This document shows, piece after piece, positions 1 through 10,076 of a stretch of 64,000 nt of DNA. The stretch comes from Lichenibacterium dinghuense (GTDB lineage Bacteria; Pseudomonadota; Alphaproteobacteria; Rhizobiales; Beijerinckiaceae). The notes under the pieces were generated by a model, which was not told the DNA's origin, did not search any database, and saw only the letters and a program-made list of their open reading frames with translations. The translations under genes were made by a program, and so were the position numbers. Position 1 is the first letter of the stretch; every line of letters begins with the position of its first letter. The stretch spans positions 94,442 through 158,441 of the forward strand of contig NZ_JAJLMN010000004.1 of assembly GCF_021730615.1 (NCBI RefSeq), written 5' to 3'.

Positions 1-989
<989 letters not shown>

Positions 990-1268
990 ATGGCGACCCA
1001 CCTTTTCGCGGTCGGAGAGCGGGTCTCGCTGAGCGCGGCCATGAGCAGCACCCGCGACTGCTCGACCGTGTTCACCGTGAAGAACCGCCTCCCCCACCTC
1101 GGCACGCGGTTGCAATACCGCATCAGGGCCGAAGCCGAACCACACGACCGCGTCGTGACGGAGGAACAGTTGAGCCACGTGGGCGACGATGCGAGCGTGG
1201 GCGAAGCGGAGCCGACCTCAGGTGTGCTGCCCTCCGATGGCCCGTTCGGGTCGACGGACGCCGGGTAG
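990..1268 (+). CDS. Small hypothetical protein (92 aa)
   Basis: Function not recognised. The product begins MATHLFAVGERVSLS and contains the segment VFTVKNRLPHLGTRLQYRIR followed by EPHDRVVTEEQL. This looks like a compact beta-rich fold: such short proteins with a 'FxVGxxV..L' start and an 'YRIR.E.EPHxRVV' core recur in Methylobacterium genomes, as far as I recall. The ATG at 990 is preferred to an in-frame GTG at 978 because the conserved-looking part starts there. It stands alone, with 134 nt before the desaturase on the same strand. Coding character is good, but no role can be assigned. Confidence 0.6.
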   Translation: MATHLFAVGERVSLSAAMSSTRDCSTVFTVKNRLPHLGTRLQYRIRAEAEPHDRVVTEEQLSHVGDDASVGEAEPTSGVLPSDGPFGSTDAG

Positions 1269-1402
1269 CCGTTCCGCGAAATTCCCTTCGCACAGTGACG
1301 CGGCGTCTATGACCCGGTGAGGCCCCGACCCGACGGGGCCGACGTGACCTTCGTGCTTCTCGTACGACGCGCGCCAGCACGAACGAGAAGTGAGAGACCG
1401 AA

Positions 1403-2458
1403 ATGTCGACCCAGGGGCACGAAGCGCTGATCGCTGAACCGCCGCGGACTCCGGCCAAGGCTTGGATCCGCGTCCTCGCGCGATACAGGGATCCCAGCCC
1501 GCGCCGCAGCGCGGTCGAGATCGCCATCACCGTCCTGCCCTTCCTCAGCCTCTGGGCCTCGATGTGGGCCTGTCTTCAAGTGAGCTACTGGCTCGTGCTG
1601 GGCTTGGCCCCCTTCGCGGCCGCCTTCCTGGTCCGCCTGTTCCTCATTGAGCACGACTGCAGCCACGACGCCTGCTTCCGGCGCCGCGCCACCAACGACT
1701 GGGTCGGGCGAGCGATCGGCGTGTTCACCTTGACACCCTACGACTATTGGCGTCGGACCCACGCCGCCCATCATGCCACGGTCGGCAACCTCGATCAGCG
1801 CGGCATCGGCGACGTCACGACGCTCACGGTGGCCGAATACGAGGCGGCGTCGCGACCTCGAAGGCTGCTCTACCGCCTTTACCGGCATCCGCTCGTGATG
1901 TTCGGCCTGGGCCCCACTTGGCTCTTCCTGGTCCAGTACCGGTTTCCGGTCGGCTTGATGAAGGCCGGCTGGCGCCCGTGGGCCAGCACGATGGGCACCA
2001 GCGCCGCCGCGGGCCTGGTCGGCGCGGCCCTGGCCTGGTGGGTCGGCCTCGTCCCGCTGCTGATGATCCACGTGCCGGTCCTGCTGCTCGCGTCGACGCT
2101 CGGTGTGTGGATGTTCTACGTCCAGCACCAATTCGAGAGGACGAACTGGTCGGCGACGCCCGACTGGGCGCACGCCGAGGCCGCCCTGCACGGCAGTTCG
2201 CATTACGACCTGCCCATCGCCCTGCGCTGGCTCACGGCGAACGTCGGCCTGCATCACATCCACCACCTCGGCAGCAGGATCCCGTTCTACAGGCTGCCCG
2301 AGGTGTTGCGCGACCACCCCGAGTTGCGCGACATGGGGCGGATCACCCTCGTCCAGAGCCTGCGTTGCGTACCGCTGGTCCTGTGGGACGAGGGCAGCCG
2401 CCGCCTCGTTTCCTTCAGGACAGCGCGAAACGATGCGGACATACGTCCGGCTACCTGA
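1403..2458 (+). CDS. Membrane fatty acid desaturase
   Basis: A 351-aa di-iron membrane desaturase of the fatty acid desaturase type 1 family, which introduces double bonds into acyl chains at the inner membrane using O2 and an electron donor. The three histidine boxes are visible in order: HDCSH (residues 84-88), HAAHH (120-124) and HHIHH (284-288). Hydrophobic segments lie around 40-80 and 190-242, as expected for four membrane spans. The ATG at 1403 follows a purine-rich GAGAAGTGAGAGACC. Length and motif spacing are normal. The substrate (phospholipid acyl chains or a carotenoid-like compound) cannot be told from sequence; acyl-lipid desaturation is most likely. Confidence 0.92.
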   Translation: MSTQGHEALIAEPPRTPAKAWIRVLARYRDPSPRRSAVEIAITVLPFLSLWASMWACLQVSYWLVLGLAPFAAAFLVRLFLIEHDCSHDACFRRRATNDWVGRAIGVFTLTPYDYWRRTHAAHHATVGNLDQRGIGDVTTLTVAEYEAASRPRRLLYRLYRHPLVMFGLGPTWLFLVQYRFPVGLMKAGWRPWASTMGTSAAAGLVGAALAWWVGLVPLLMIHVPVLLLASTLGVWMFYVQHQFERTNWSATPDWAHAEAALHGSSHYDLPIALRWLTANVGLHHIHHLGSRIPFYRLPEVLRDHPELRDMGRITLVQSLRCVPLVLWDEGSRRLVSFRTARNDADIRPAT

Positions 2459-2748
2459 GCGGCATGGCGATCCGCCACGATGTCGATCACGCCTGATCCC
2501 CCTCGACGCGACCATGCTTTGACGGCGGCCGCGCGGCCGGGCCGGCCGAGCGGCACCCCCCGGACCGCTCCGAGCGCGACGGCGACGCGCGTACCTTCTC
2601 AGCCGAAGCGCTTCCTGATCGACGAGGAGGTGCCGCCCGGGCGAAAGCCGCCGAGTCATTGGACGACGCGCCCGATACGGACGACAGGGCGCCCCCTTGA
2701 TTCCGCGCCCATCGTCCCAAGCTCACCATCCATACAGATGGTGAGGGG

Positions 2749-3175
2749 ATGGAAAGACGCCGGGAAGAGGGCCTGAACCGAAGTCGAAGGCCGCCGACAG
2801 CGAGAAGATCACCATCAATCTCGGCTTCGTCGATCTCGGCCACATCGACCTGATGGTGCAGGACGGCTTCTATTCGAACCGGACCGACTTCATCCGCACC
2901 GCCATCCGCAACCAGCTCGAACGGCACGTCGACGCCGTCGAGCAGTCGGTGGCTCGGCAAAGCCTGAGCCTCGGCCTGTCCCACTACAGCCGCCAGAACC
3001 TCGAAGCCGTGAAGGCGGCGGGGAACGGCTCGACATCCAGGTGCTCGGCCTCGCCACTATCGCGGCGGACGTCACGCCCGAGCTGGCGCGGCAGACCATC
3101 GCCTCCGTCCAGGTGCTGGGCGCGCTGCACGCGAGTGCGGCCGTCAAGGACGCCTTGAAGGATCGTACGAGCTGA
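2749..3175 (+). pseudogene. CopG-like ribbon-helix-helix protein, frameshifted
   Basis: Translated in pieces this reads as a small regulator next to the esterase gene. The central part (about 2799-3018) gives SEKITINLGFVDLGHIDL and then a helix typical of ribbon-helix-helix proteins (FYSNRTDFIRTAIRNQLERH). At about 3020 a one-base shift is needed to continue into ERLDIQVLGLA and on to DALKDRTS and the TGA at 3173-3175. Upstream, the frame has no ATG/GTG/TTG between a TGA at 2742 and the ATG at 2853, which lies inside the domain. A start at 2749 needs another single-base shift near 2755. Two indels therefore suggest an inactivated gene or sequencing errors. Such CopG-like genes are often found beside PHB-depolymerase-type esterases. 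Confidence 0.6.
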
Positions 3176-3276
3176 CCGCGCCCCCGTGGCGGATCGGCAG
3201 GACGCCGACACACCGCCTTCATCTCGGCCCCGCGTTGCGCGGGGATCGACCGACCCATGCCCGAAGGACCGCCGCC

Positions 3277-4461
3277 ATGATCGCCAAGCCCAACCTCGAC
3301 CTGACCCGTTTCGCCAGCAGGATGGCCGGCCTCGCCAAGGCGGGGGCGGCGCTGCGCGACGCCCTGCCGAAGATGACAGCCCCACTCGAAACCGGCCTGA
3401 AGCGCCCGGCCTGGTTCCCCGACCTATCGAACCTGCCGGGTGCCGGAACAGCCTCCGCCCTCGACGGGGCATCGCCGCCGGTGCGCGAAATGCTCGACCG
3501 CCTGTCCACTCTGAAGCCGGGGGCGGGCCTGTGCGGGATGACCTCGCTGGGGACCACCCCCGCGACGGTCGCCGTGCCCGAGGGCGCCCGCTTCGAGGAG
3601 TTCGTCCATCACGGGGCCGCCGGCACGCTCGGATACAAGCTCTACGTCCCCGCGGGCTACGCGGGCCAGGACATGCCGCTGGTCGTTATGCTGCATGGCT
3701 GCACCCAGTCGCCGGACGACTTCGCGGCCGGGACTCGCATGAACGAGGTCGCCGAGGAGCAGGGGTTGTTGGTGGCCTACCCTCGGCAGACGCAATCGGG
3801 CAACGCCCAGAAGTGCTGGAATTGGTTCGACGCCAAGGACCAGTCGCGCGATCGCGGAGAGCCGGCCCTCATCGCCGGGCTGACGCGCGAGATCATGCGC
3901 GACTTCGCGGTCGACCCGGCCCGCATCTTCGTGGCCGGCCTTTCGGCGGGCGGCGCCGCGGCGGCGGTCATGGCTCAGGCCTACCCCGATCTCTACGCCG
4001 CCGCCGGAGTGCATTCGGGCCTCGCGGCCGGGGCCGCCGTCGACATGATGTCCGCCTTCGCGGCCATGCGCCAGGGCGGCATCCCGAGGGCGTCCGGCGG
4101 CGGCCGCGCCCTCGTCCGCACGATCGTGTTCCACGGCGACGGCGACAGGACGGTGCACCCGTCGAACGGAGCCCACGTGCTCGCTCAGGCGGCGGGCGAC
4201 GCCGTCCTCACCTCAAGCGTCACGGACGGGCGTTCGCCCGGCGGCCTGTCGTACGCCCGGACGGTCCGGTCCGATGCCGAAGAACGACCGATGCTGGAGG
4301 ACTGGGTGCTGCACGGCGCTGGACACGCGTGGTCGGGCGGCAGCCCGGCGGGATCCTACACCGAGCCGCGGGGCCCCGACGCCAGCCGCGAGATGACGCG
4401 CTTCTTCTTGGGGCAAGCTGCGAGGACGAAGTCTGGCCGGTCCCTCGCCGTCGCCCGCTGA
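3277..4461 (+). CDS. PHB depolymerase family esterase
   Basis: A 394-aa alpha/beta hydrolase of the poly(3-hydroxybutyrate) depolymerase/LpqC-type esterase family. The core begins with YKLYVPAGYAGQDMPLVVMLHG, followed by the family's CTQSPDDFAAGT segment. The nucleophile elbow GLSAGG, acid region HGDGDRTV and catalytic-His region GAGHAWSGG are all present. The first 100 residues resemble the N-terminal extension common in alphaproteobacterial members. No clear signal peptide is seen, so an intracellular role in PHB or short-chain ester turnover is more likely than secretion. The ATG at 3277 follows a GAAGGACC ribosome site. It lies 101 nt after the frameshifted CopG-like gene. Substrate is inferred from family only. 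Confidence 0.9.
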   Translation: MIAKPNLDLTRFASRMAGLAKAGAALRDALPKMTAPLETGLKRPAWFPDLSNLPGAGTASALDGASPPVREMLDRLSTLKPGAGLCGMTSLGTTPATVAVPEGARFEEFVHHGAAGTLGYKLYVPAGYAGQDMPLVVMLHGCTQSPDDFAAGTRMNEVAEEQGLLVAYPRQTQSGNAQKCWNWFDAKDQSRDRGEPALIAGLTREIMRDFAVDPARIFVAGLSAGGAAAAVMAQAYPDLYAAAGVHSGLAAGAAVDMMSAFAAMRQGGIPRASGGGRALVRTIVFHGDGDRTVHPSNGAHVLAQAAGDAVLTSSVTDGRSPGGLSYARTVRSDAEERPMLEDWVLHGAGHAWSGGSPAGSYTEPRGPDASREMTRFFLGQAARTKSGRSLAVAR

Positions 4462-4678
4462 GCGGGGCGACCCTGGAGCACGCCGACTGCCCGCTCCGCC
4501 GCGGGGTCGGTCGCGCCGCCATCGCGACGGGGCGACGGGATCTCCGCAAAAGGCCCGGGTGTCTCCCCAGCCGCCGGAGCGGCCGAGCGCCGCCTTTCCG
4601 CTTCCGTGTCGGTCGATGTTAAATCCCGGGGACGAGCGTTCGCGCCGACGTCGCCGTCGACCCTCAAGAAGGATCTGA

Positions 4679-6301
4679 ATGGAAAGCGCCACCGTTGTCC
4701 TGGCCATGCTGCTGGCTGTGCTCGTCAGCGGCGTGCTAGGTCGCCTTCTGCCCGTCCCGCTCCCCCTGATCCAGATCGCCATCGGGGTGGCCCTGCAGCT
4801 CGGGCCGTTGCCGAGCAGCACCCTCGAACCCGACCTCTTCTTCCTGATCTTCCTGCCCCCGCTGCTGTTCCTCGACGGCTGGCGCATCCCCAAGCGCGAC
4901 CTGTTCCGGGATTGGATCACCGTGCTCGCCCTCGCCCTCGGCCTCGTCGTCCTGACGGTCCTCGGCATCGGCCTTCTTATCAGCTGGATGATCCCCGCCA
5001 TCCCCCTCGCGGTCGCCTTCGCCCTGGCGGCCGTGCTCTCGCCCACGGATCCGATCGCGGTGTCGTCCGTCACGGCGCAGGCCCCCGTACCCCGGCGCCT
5101 GATGCACATCCTCGAAGGGGAAGCGCTGTTGAACGATGCCACCGGCCTCGTCTGCCTGCGCTTCGCCATCGCGGCCGCGTTGACGGGCACGTTCTCCCTG
5201 CCGCAGGCCGCGATGAGCTTCTCGTGGCTGGCGCTCGCGGGGCTCGGGATCGGCGCTGCGACGACGTTCATCCTGACCGGTCTTCAGGAGCTCCTGCGGC
5301 GGCGGACCGGCGAAGACCCCGGCCTCCAGATCCTGTTCAGCCTGTTGACGCCCTTCGGTGCCTACCTCGCGGCCGAACGGGCCCATGCCTCCGGCATCCT
5401 CGCCGCGGTCGCCGCCGGGATCGCGATGACCTACGTCGAGATCCAGGGCCGCAGCCTCGGCGCGACGCGCGTGCGGCGCACCGCCGTCTGGAACAGCGTC
5501 GCCCTCGCGGCGAACGGCGCGATCTTCGTTCTGCTCGGCGAGCAGCTGGTGAGCGTGTCAGATCACGCCCTGGAGGACGTTTCCGTCCGCAGCGTCGGCT
5601 GGATCGTCGTCTGGATCCTGACGATCACCGCCGGGCTGATGGTGGTCCGCTTCGCGTGGGTGTGGGTCTCGCTCCACCTCGCCATCCTCCGCGCGCACCG
5701 ACGTGGCGACAAGCGCACCATCCCGGCGTGGCGCCTCGTGACCGCCACGACGCTCGCCGGCGTGAAGGGGGCGATCACCCTCGCCGGCATCATGACGCTT
5801 CCCGTCGCCATGGCGGACGGGAGCCCTTTTCCCGCGCGCAACCTCGTGATCTCCCTGGCGATGGGGGTCATCCTCACCTCCCTCCTCCTCGCGAGCCTGG
5901 TCCTCCCGCCGCTCCTCCGCGGGCTGCGCTTGCCTCCGGCGCCGACGCACGACGCGGAGGAAGATCTCGCCCGGGGCGTGGCCCGCGACGACGCCGTCAA
6001 GGTCATCGAGGCGCTCCAGCATCGCCTCGCCGAGGAGCAGGACGACGCCTCGATCGCCGTCGAAGCTGGCGCGCGGGCGATGGACCGCTACGAGGGCCTG
6101 AAGGCGGACCTCGGCGAGGATCGGACGGCAGCGGCGCGGGTGGGCCAGATCGCGACGACGGAGCGGCGCCTGCGGATGGCCGGGATCATCGCGGAGCGGG
6201 GCGCGCTGTACCGGCTCCGCCGTGCGGGCGCGATCGACGACGTCGTGCTGCGCCGGCTCATCCGCGAGATCGACCTGATCGAGGCACGCCTCACCGCATG
6301 A
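4679..6301 (+). CDS. CPA1-family Na+/H+ antiporter
   Basis: A 540-aa monovalent cation/proton antiporter of the CPA1 family, exchanging Na+ or K+ for H+ across the inner membrane for pH and salt homeostasis. About 12 hydrophobic spans occupy residues 1-415. Recognisable motifs are FFLIFLPPLLFLDGW, ALAAVLSPTDPIAVSSV and the ion-binding ND in GEALLNDATGL. The C-terminal ~120 residues are hydrophilic and charged, as in the cytoplasmic regulatory tail. The ATG at 4679 follows AAGAAGGATCTGA, a good ribosome site. It stands alone on this strand, 217 nt after the esterase. Ion preference cannot be told from sequence. Confidence 0.93.
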   Translation: MESATVVLAMLLAVLVSGVLGRLLPVPLPLIQIAIGVALQLGPLPSSTLEPDLFFLIFLPPLLFLDGWRIPKRDLFRDWITVLALALGLVVLTVLGIGLLISWMIPAIPLAVAFALAAVLSPTDPIAVSSVTAQAPVPRRLMHILEGEALLNDATGLVCLRFAIAAALTGTFSLPQAAMSFSWLALAGLGIGAATTFILTGLQELLRRRTGEDPGLQILFSLLTPFGAYLAAERAHASGILAAVAAGIAMTYVEIQGRSLGATRVRRTAVWNSVALAANGAIFVLLGEQLVSVSDHALEDVSVRSVGWIVVWILTITAGLMVVRFAWVWVSLHLAILRAHRRGDKRTIPAWRLVTATTLAGVKGAITLAGIMTLPVAMADGSPFPARNLVISLAMGVILTSLLLASLVLPPLLRGLRLPPAPTHDAEEDLARGVARDDAVKVIEALQHRLAEEQDDASIAVEAGARAMDRYEGLKADLGEDRTAAARVGQIATTERRLRMAGIIAERGALYRLRRAGAIDDVVLRRLIREIDLIEARLTA

Positions 6302-6585
6302 GTCGCGAAGGCGCACACGCCGAGTTCTTGACAGGGAGACGAGAACGGCTCCCACGTCCCATGGCGCTCGATGAGACGTGCTCCATGCCCGTGCCACCTC
6401 GGAGGTCCGCGCGAGGTCACGAGCCGGCCGAACACGCATCGTCCCGTCGACGGCAGGTTTTTGCATCGGCGCAGAAGGACGGCGAAAGGTGGAGGACCGA
6501 CCGGGACCCGGGGGCCATCCTGGGCTATGCAGGGTCGGGCATGGCGGGACGGTGTGTCTCGCCTGCAGGGTCAAGGACGCACCTC

Positions 6586-7056
6586 ATGTCGATTATCGAC
6601 GCCGGCCCGCAGGCCACCCGCGCGCGCCACCCCCTCGATCACCTGCGCCAAACCTTGCAGGAGGCCAGGAGCGCCGATGATGCCGAGCGCGTCCACGTCG
6701 CGCTGATCGACGCCGTGGAGGGCCTGATCACCCATGCCGAGCGTCAGGCCCGGGTGATCGACGACATGCGCAGTGACCTCAGCCACAAGCAGGGCGTCGT
6801 GACGAAGATCGGCGGTGGGCCGTTCGTGGAGGTGCCCTCGGCCGAGCCGCTTCGCGAGTTCGCCGTCAGCGCGAACGGCGACCGCTGGTTTCTCGGCCGC
6901 GACGAGGCGAGCGGGAACCCCCACGTGGTCCACAAGGCCAACCTCCCGTCCGGCGGCGCCGCGACTCGCATCGAACTCGGCGCCTTCCTCAACCGCGGGC
7001 CGTCGGCGCCCGAGATGCTGGGCCTGCTGAAATTGATCGGCGGCCTGGTCGGGTGA
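6586..7056 (+). CDS. Hypothetical protein (156 aa)
   Basis: Not recognised. The product starts MSIIDAGPQATRARHPLDHL, is helical and charged in its first 75 residues (heptad-like DAVEGLITHAERQARVIDDM), then has a short beta-rich portion with FAVSANGDRWFLGRDE. It ends with a helix, MLGLLKLIGGLVG. No signal peptide or membrane span is seen. The ATG at 6586 is chosen because coding character begins there; the upstream open frame is only the shadow of the antiporter. A small gene follows after 101 nt and may be co-transcribed. Confidence 0.65.
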   Translation: MSIIDAGPQATRARHPLDHLRQTLQEARSADDAERVHVALIDAVEGLITHAERQARVIDDMRSDLSHKQGVVTKIGGGPFVEVPSAEPLREFAVSANGDRWFLGRDEASGNPHVVHKANLPSGGAATRIELGAFLNRGPSAPEMLGLLKLIGGLVG

Positions 7057-7157
7057 GTGTGGCGGGTGGCCGTCGCCGAGGGTTGTCGTCGGCGGAATGC
7101 TGGTGGGATCCGTCGCCGACCTCCGGACGACCATGGACCCCGCGTGTGGAGGTTACG

Positions 7158-7376
7158 ATGAAGCAGACCATCATGAGGACGCTCAGGCATGGAGTCGGGC
7201 AGGCCAGGGTCACGATCCTCCACGAGACCGGAAACATCGACGTCGTCGTGACCACCGAAGGAGGCGATGATCCACTGAGCGACGGACAGGTTATCGAGGC
7301 GCTCCGCAACGCCATCAAGGCCATGGATGAGATCGGCGCTCATATCGAGCATCACGTGGATGACCACGGATACTGA
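7158..7376 (+). CDS. Small hypothetical protein (72 aa)
   Basis: A 72-aa acidic protein starting MKQTIMRTLRHGVGQARVTI and ending in a His/Asp-rich tail (IEHHVDDHGY). The ATG at 7158 has a good ribosome site, GTGGAGG, 6-7 nt upstream. No known family recognised. The order of short strands (ARVTILHETGNIDVVVTTEG) then a helix (QVIEALRNAIKAMDEI) suggests a compact alpha/beta fold. Same strand as the preceding hypothetical. Confidence 0.6.
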   Translation: MKQTIMRTLRHGVGQARVTILHETGNIDVVVTTEGGDDPLSDGQVIEALRNAIKAMDEIGAHIEHHVDDHGY

Positions 7377-7960
7377 GTACCTCGATGTTCTGCCGGCGTG
7401 ATCGGCATCGATCGACATCGACGGGCGAAAACGAGGGGACCTTTTACGCGCCATTCCACTTCACTTTCGGAGAGCCTCGACATGGAGAGTGCGGTCATGG
7501 AGCCTTCGACATCGCGTGACACCGCCCGCCGCCTCCGACTCCAAATCTCCGACAGCTCCGTGGACGCTACCGCGAAGTGCGCCTCGGGGCTGCGACCCTC
7601 GCGGTCCACCATGAGGGCGATGTCATCCATGTGGACCGGCTCACCGGCGTAGACCTGGTCCACCAGGGGCTGGAGATCGTCGCGTATCTCCGCCCAGACC
7701 CGCATGAAGCGGGTGCCGAGCGCGTCGGGGTGCTTGCTGCCGAGCAGTTCGACGTAGCTGTCGTTGTAGAGCATCGTCAGGTCCGGCCCCCACGCGACGA
7801 ATATGGGCTGCTTGGCGGCCAGCATGACCCGGACCAAGGTCTTCAAGGGCGAGGGCCAGATCGGCACCGCGCCCGAGGGCATCGTCGCCCACTCGAAGGC
7901 GCGGATGCGATCGCCCATGGCCCCGCTACCGTGCAGCACAGCGTGCTCGTTCCTCGGCAT
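7352..7960 (-). pseudogene. PAS-domain sensor kinase fragment (N-terminal part only)
   Basis: The reading frame begins with the N-terminal input module of a PAS histidine kinase: FEWATMPSGAVPIWPSPLKT, then IFVAWGPDLTMLYNDSYVELLG, then LGTRFMRVWAEI. This resembles the PAS module at the start of HWE-type kinases common in Methylobacterium. After about codon 145 (near base 7530), where FxFSYTPVRDE is expected, the sequence turns into an unrelated arginine/serine-rich stretch and ends after 202 residues. There is no kinase core. I read it as a truncated remnant; the true breakpoint is near 7530 and the last ~60 codons are probably not part of the original gene. Confidence 0.65.
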
Positions 7961-7984
7961 CATCGCTCCCCCGCCCACTGACAC

Positions 7985-8341
7985 GCATCATTCCCTATTA
8001 GCCCTGCGCACGATCCGAACGCTATCGGGGGTACCTTCACCTCTTGCGCGATACCGCACGCAGCATCCGAGGAGGCGGTCAAAGGGATGGACATCGCTGG
8101 AATCTAGTTGCGGCTGATAGACCGGTTCGATGGTCGTTCGGTCTGAACGTCTCCTTTCCGCCTATCCGGGTTCAGAAGCGGCCGGACTGCTGTCCACCCA
8201 AATTTGCCACTCGGGCAGCCGCGAGTCGCACAGTCGACGGCAAGCCTGGTCGGTTCGATCGCGCTCGCCAGTGTGCTACCAGTCGCCGTACCAGCGGCGG
8301 GACGTTCATGTTTCGAGATTGAGAAGGGCAGGGGGGAGGCG
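7985..8341. other. Intergenic region, no gene seen
   Basis: No frame has coding character here. It should carry the promoter of the toxin-antitoxin pair that starts at 8342, but I cannot point to specific boxes. Confidence 0.4.
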
Positions 8342-8566
8342 ATGCAGAGAATCATGCTCGATGCGGAGGCCGGTCAGGTGTCAGCCGAACTGGCGCACCG
8401 GGGGATCGCGGCGGCGACACGGGTTCATGTGCTGGTGGACATCATGCCGGATGAACCCGAGCCGATCCCGCTCGCTGCCATGAACCAGGGGGGAGGGGCC
8501 TTTGACTGGCTCGGCGATGAGCCTGATCTTTATTCTGACGCCGACCTCGCCGCACCGCGGTCGTGA
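8342..8566 (+). CDS. Antitoxin of a MazF-type toxin-antitoxin pair
   Basis: A 74-aa protein starting MQRIMLDAEAGQVSAELAHR, with an acidic C-terminal half (EPDLYSDADLAAPRS). It is called an antitoxin chiefly because its stop codon lies 6 nt before a PemK/MazF-like toxin on the same strand, the usual layout of such operons. The acidic, probably unstructured tail fits the toxin-binding part of an antitoxin. The N-terminal DNA-binding fold is not clearly assignable. The ATG at 8342 is preceded by AGGGGGGAGGCG, a strong ribosome site, which decides the start over longer in-frame options. Confidence 0.6.
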   Translation: MQRIMLDAEAGQVSAELAHRGIAAATRVHVLVDIMPDEPEPIPLAAMNQGGGAFDWLGDEPDLYSDADLAAPRS

Positions 8567-8572
8567 AGGTCA

Positions 8573-8914
8573 ATGTTTTCCTTCGGCTCCATCGTGCTCA
8601 CGCGCTTTCCATTCACCGACTTGTCGGGGGAGAAGCGCCGTCCTGCCCTCGTGGTGTCGCGCGATAACGATCGCAGGCAGGATCTCGTGCTGTGCTTCAT
8701 TACGTCGAGGCCATGGACCGGATCCGACATGGCGTCCCTGGATCCGCTTCCCGGGACAGGGCTGAAAGTGCCTTCCACCATTCGCTTCGACAAGATCGCC
8801 ACGCTCGGTCGCAGCGTCATAGCCGGCAAGCTTGGCGATGCACCTACGGCGTGGCTCGAACGGCATAGCGACATCTTCTACCGCGTGTTCGGCTTCCAGC
8901 CTCCGGCAGAGTAG
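8573..8914 (+). CDS. PemK/MazF-family toxin (mRNA endoribonuclease)
   Basis: A 113-aa PemK/MazF-like protein. Family features visible are the N-terminal FGSIVLTRFPFTDLSGEKRRPALVVS (strands S1-S2 with the conserved Arg-Pro), then VLCFITSR and KVPSTIRFDKIATLGRS with the conserved Ser/Thr and Arg region. Members cut mRNA and arrest growth unless bound by the cognate antitoxin, encoded just upstream with a 6-nt gap. Length is typical (~110 aa). On a plasmid it would act as an addiction module. Cleavage specificity cannot be told. Confidence 0.85.
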   Translation: MFSFGSIVLTRFPFTDLSGEKRRPALVVSRDNDRRQDLVLCFITSRPWTGSDMASLDPLPGTGLKVPSTIRFDKIATLGRSVIAGKLGDAPTAWLERHSDIFYRVFGFQPPAE

Positions 8915-8919
8915 GTCCT

Positions 8920-10076
8920 TGTTAGGCTATACATCTACGACGCGACGACCCGAGAATCCTTTGGGTCTCGGATGCGGAAGTTATCGGTGATTCGGGATGA
9001 GAAGCGACTGAAGTGCTTCGGGACCGTTTCCTTGAGGAATGTCAGGATCGCCTCCGCGAAGTCCTTGAATGTGGCATAGTACCGGTTGTGGGTGACGTTC
9101 TGGTGCATCACGCCCCAGAGCCGCTCGATCGGGTTGAGGTGAGGGCAGTAACTCGGGATGAAGTGAAGCACGATGCGCCGTCCCGGTTGCCTCATCCAAT
9201 CCTGAACAGCACGGGCATGATGATAGCGGGCGTTGTCCAGATAGACATGGATCCGACGCATCGTCGTGTAGGCGTTCTCGATGGAGGTCAGAAGCTCGAT
9301 CGTGCTTTGCGCATCGACCGAAAGCACTTCCTTCATCCGCGTCGCGCCGGTCTCCAGGTCGATCACACCATGGATGTTCATGCGATCACGGCCCGACGCC
9401 GCAGGAACCGCGACGTCGGCGCCACGCGGCATCCACACGCCCGCCGGTCGCGTCTGATGGGTCGGGTGAACGGCATCGCCGTAGACGATCGCTTCGTCGG
9501 CCCCAAGGCCGTTGCGGAGCCGCTCATGCTGCTCGATGAACGCTTCCTGCGCCGCAAGGTCGAGATGCGAGGGCACAAGGTCAGGCTTGCGCCAGACAAA
9601 ATCCAGCGCCGCCATCAGCTTGATCAAACCGGATCGCGTGTACGACATGCCATACGTCGTCCGGATGTGATGACCGATCGCGCGTGTCGACGCCGGAAGC
9701 GCCTCCGTGGCCCAGGCTTTCAGGGCCGTGAGCTGCTCCACCGTCAAGGCGCGGTGCCCGCCCGCCAAGTCGAAGCGCGCCAGAGCCGGTACGCCGCCCT
9801 CGCGATAAACCTTGAACCAGCTCCGGATCGTGTCGTCGTCCAGGAGGAGAGCCTCCGAAACCTGCTCGCAACTCCAGCCCTTGTCCAACAAAAGGATCGC
9901 GTTGGCGCGCCGGGCGACCCGATGCTCCTCAAGCCCATCCCGCGCGATGCCCGTCAGCCGCGCACGATCGTCCTTGCTCAGGAAATGGCGCTTGATCATC
10001 GACACAAAACCGAATCGAAAGCGACCCCGCCGTCAACCCCGCATCCTCACGGAATCGGGCTATATCCCATAAACAT
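8920..10076 (-). mobile_element. IS630-family insertion sequence
   Basis: About 1.16 kb containing one transposase gene on the minus strand. It begins only a few bases after the toxin stop codon (8914). The ends are approximate. The left side has TGTTAGGCTATAC (8920-8932); the reverse complement of the right side near 10076 reads TGTTTATGGGATATAG, a weak inverted match. The TA target duplication typical of this family could not be assigned with certainty. Confidence 0.6.
8935..10005 (-). CDS. IS630-family transposase
   Basis: A 356-aa DDE transposase. An N-terminal helix-turn-helix pair (residues ~20-110: RARLTGIARDGLEEHRVARR, then the EQVSEALLLDDDTIRSWFK helix) is followed by the catalytic domain. 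The acidic triad is visible as GDAVHPTHQ (first Asp), VYLDNARYHHA (second Asp) and NPIERLW (Glu). Full length with no frameshift, so probably functional. It cuts and pastes the element at TA sites. It lies immediately downstream of the toxin gene without visibly disrupting it. Confidence 0.9.
   Translation of the reverse strand: MSMIKRHFLSKDDRARLTGIARDGLEEHRVARRANAILLLDKGWSCEQVSEALLLDDDTIRSWFKVYREGGVPALARFDLAGGHRALTVEQLTALKAWATEALPASTRAIGHHIRTTYGMSYTRSGLIKLMAALDFVWRKPDLVPSHLDLAAQEAFIEQHERLRNGLGADEAIVYGDAVHPTHQTRPAGVWMPRGADVAVPAASGRDRMNIHGVIDLETGATRMKEVLSVDAQSTIELLTSIENAYTTMRRIHVYLDNARYHHARAVQDWMRQPGRRIVLHFIPSYCPHLNPIERLWGVMHQNVTHNRYYATFKDFAEAILTFLKETVPKHFSRFSSRITDNFRIRDPKDSRVVAS

Noticed and set aside
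1307..2659. 450-aa minus-strand frame opposite the desaturase
   Set aside because: Shadow of the desaturase gene, which carries all three histidine boxes on the plus strand.
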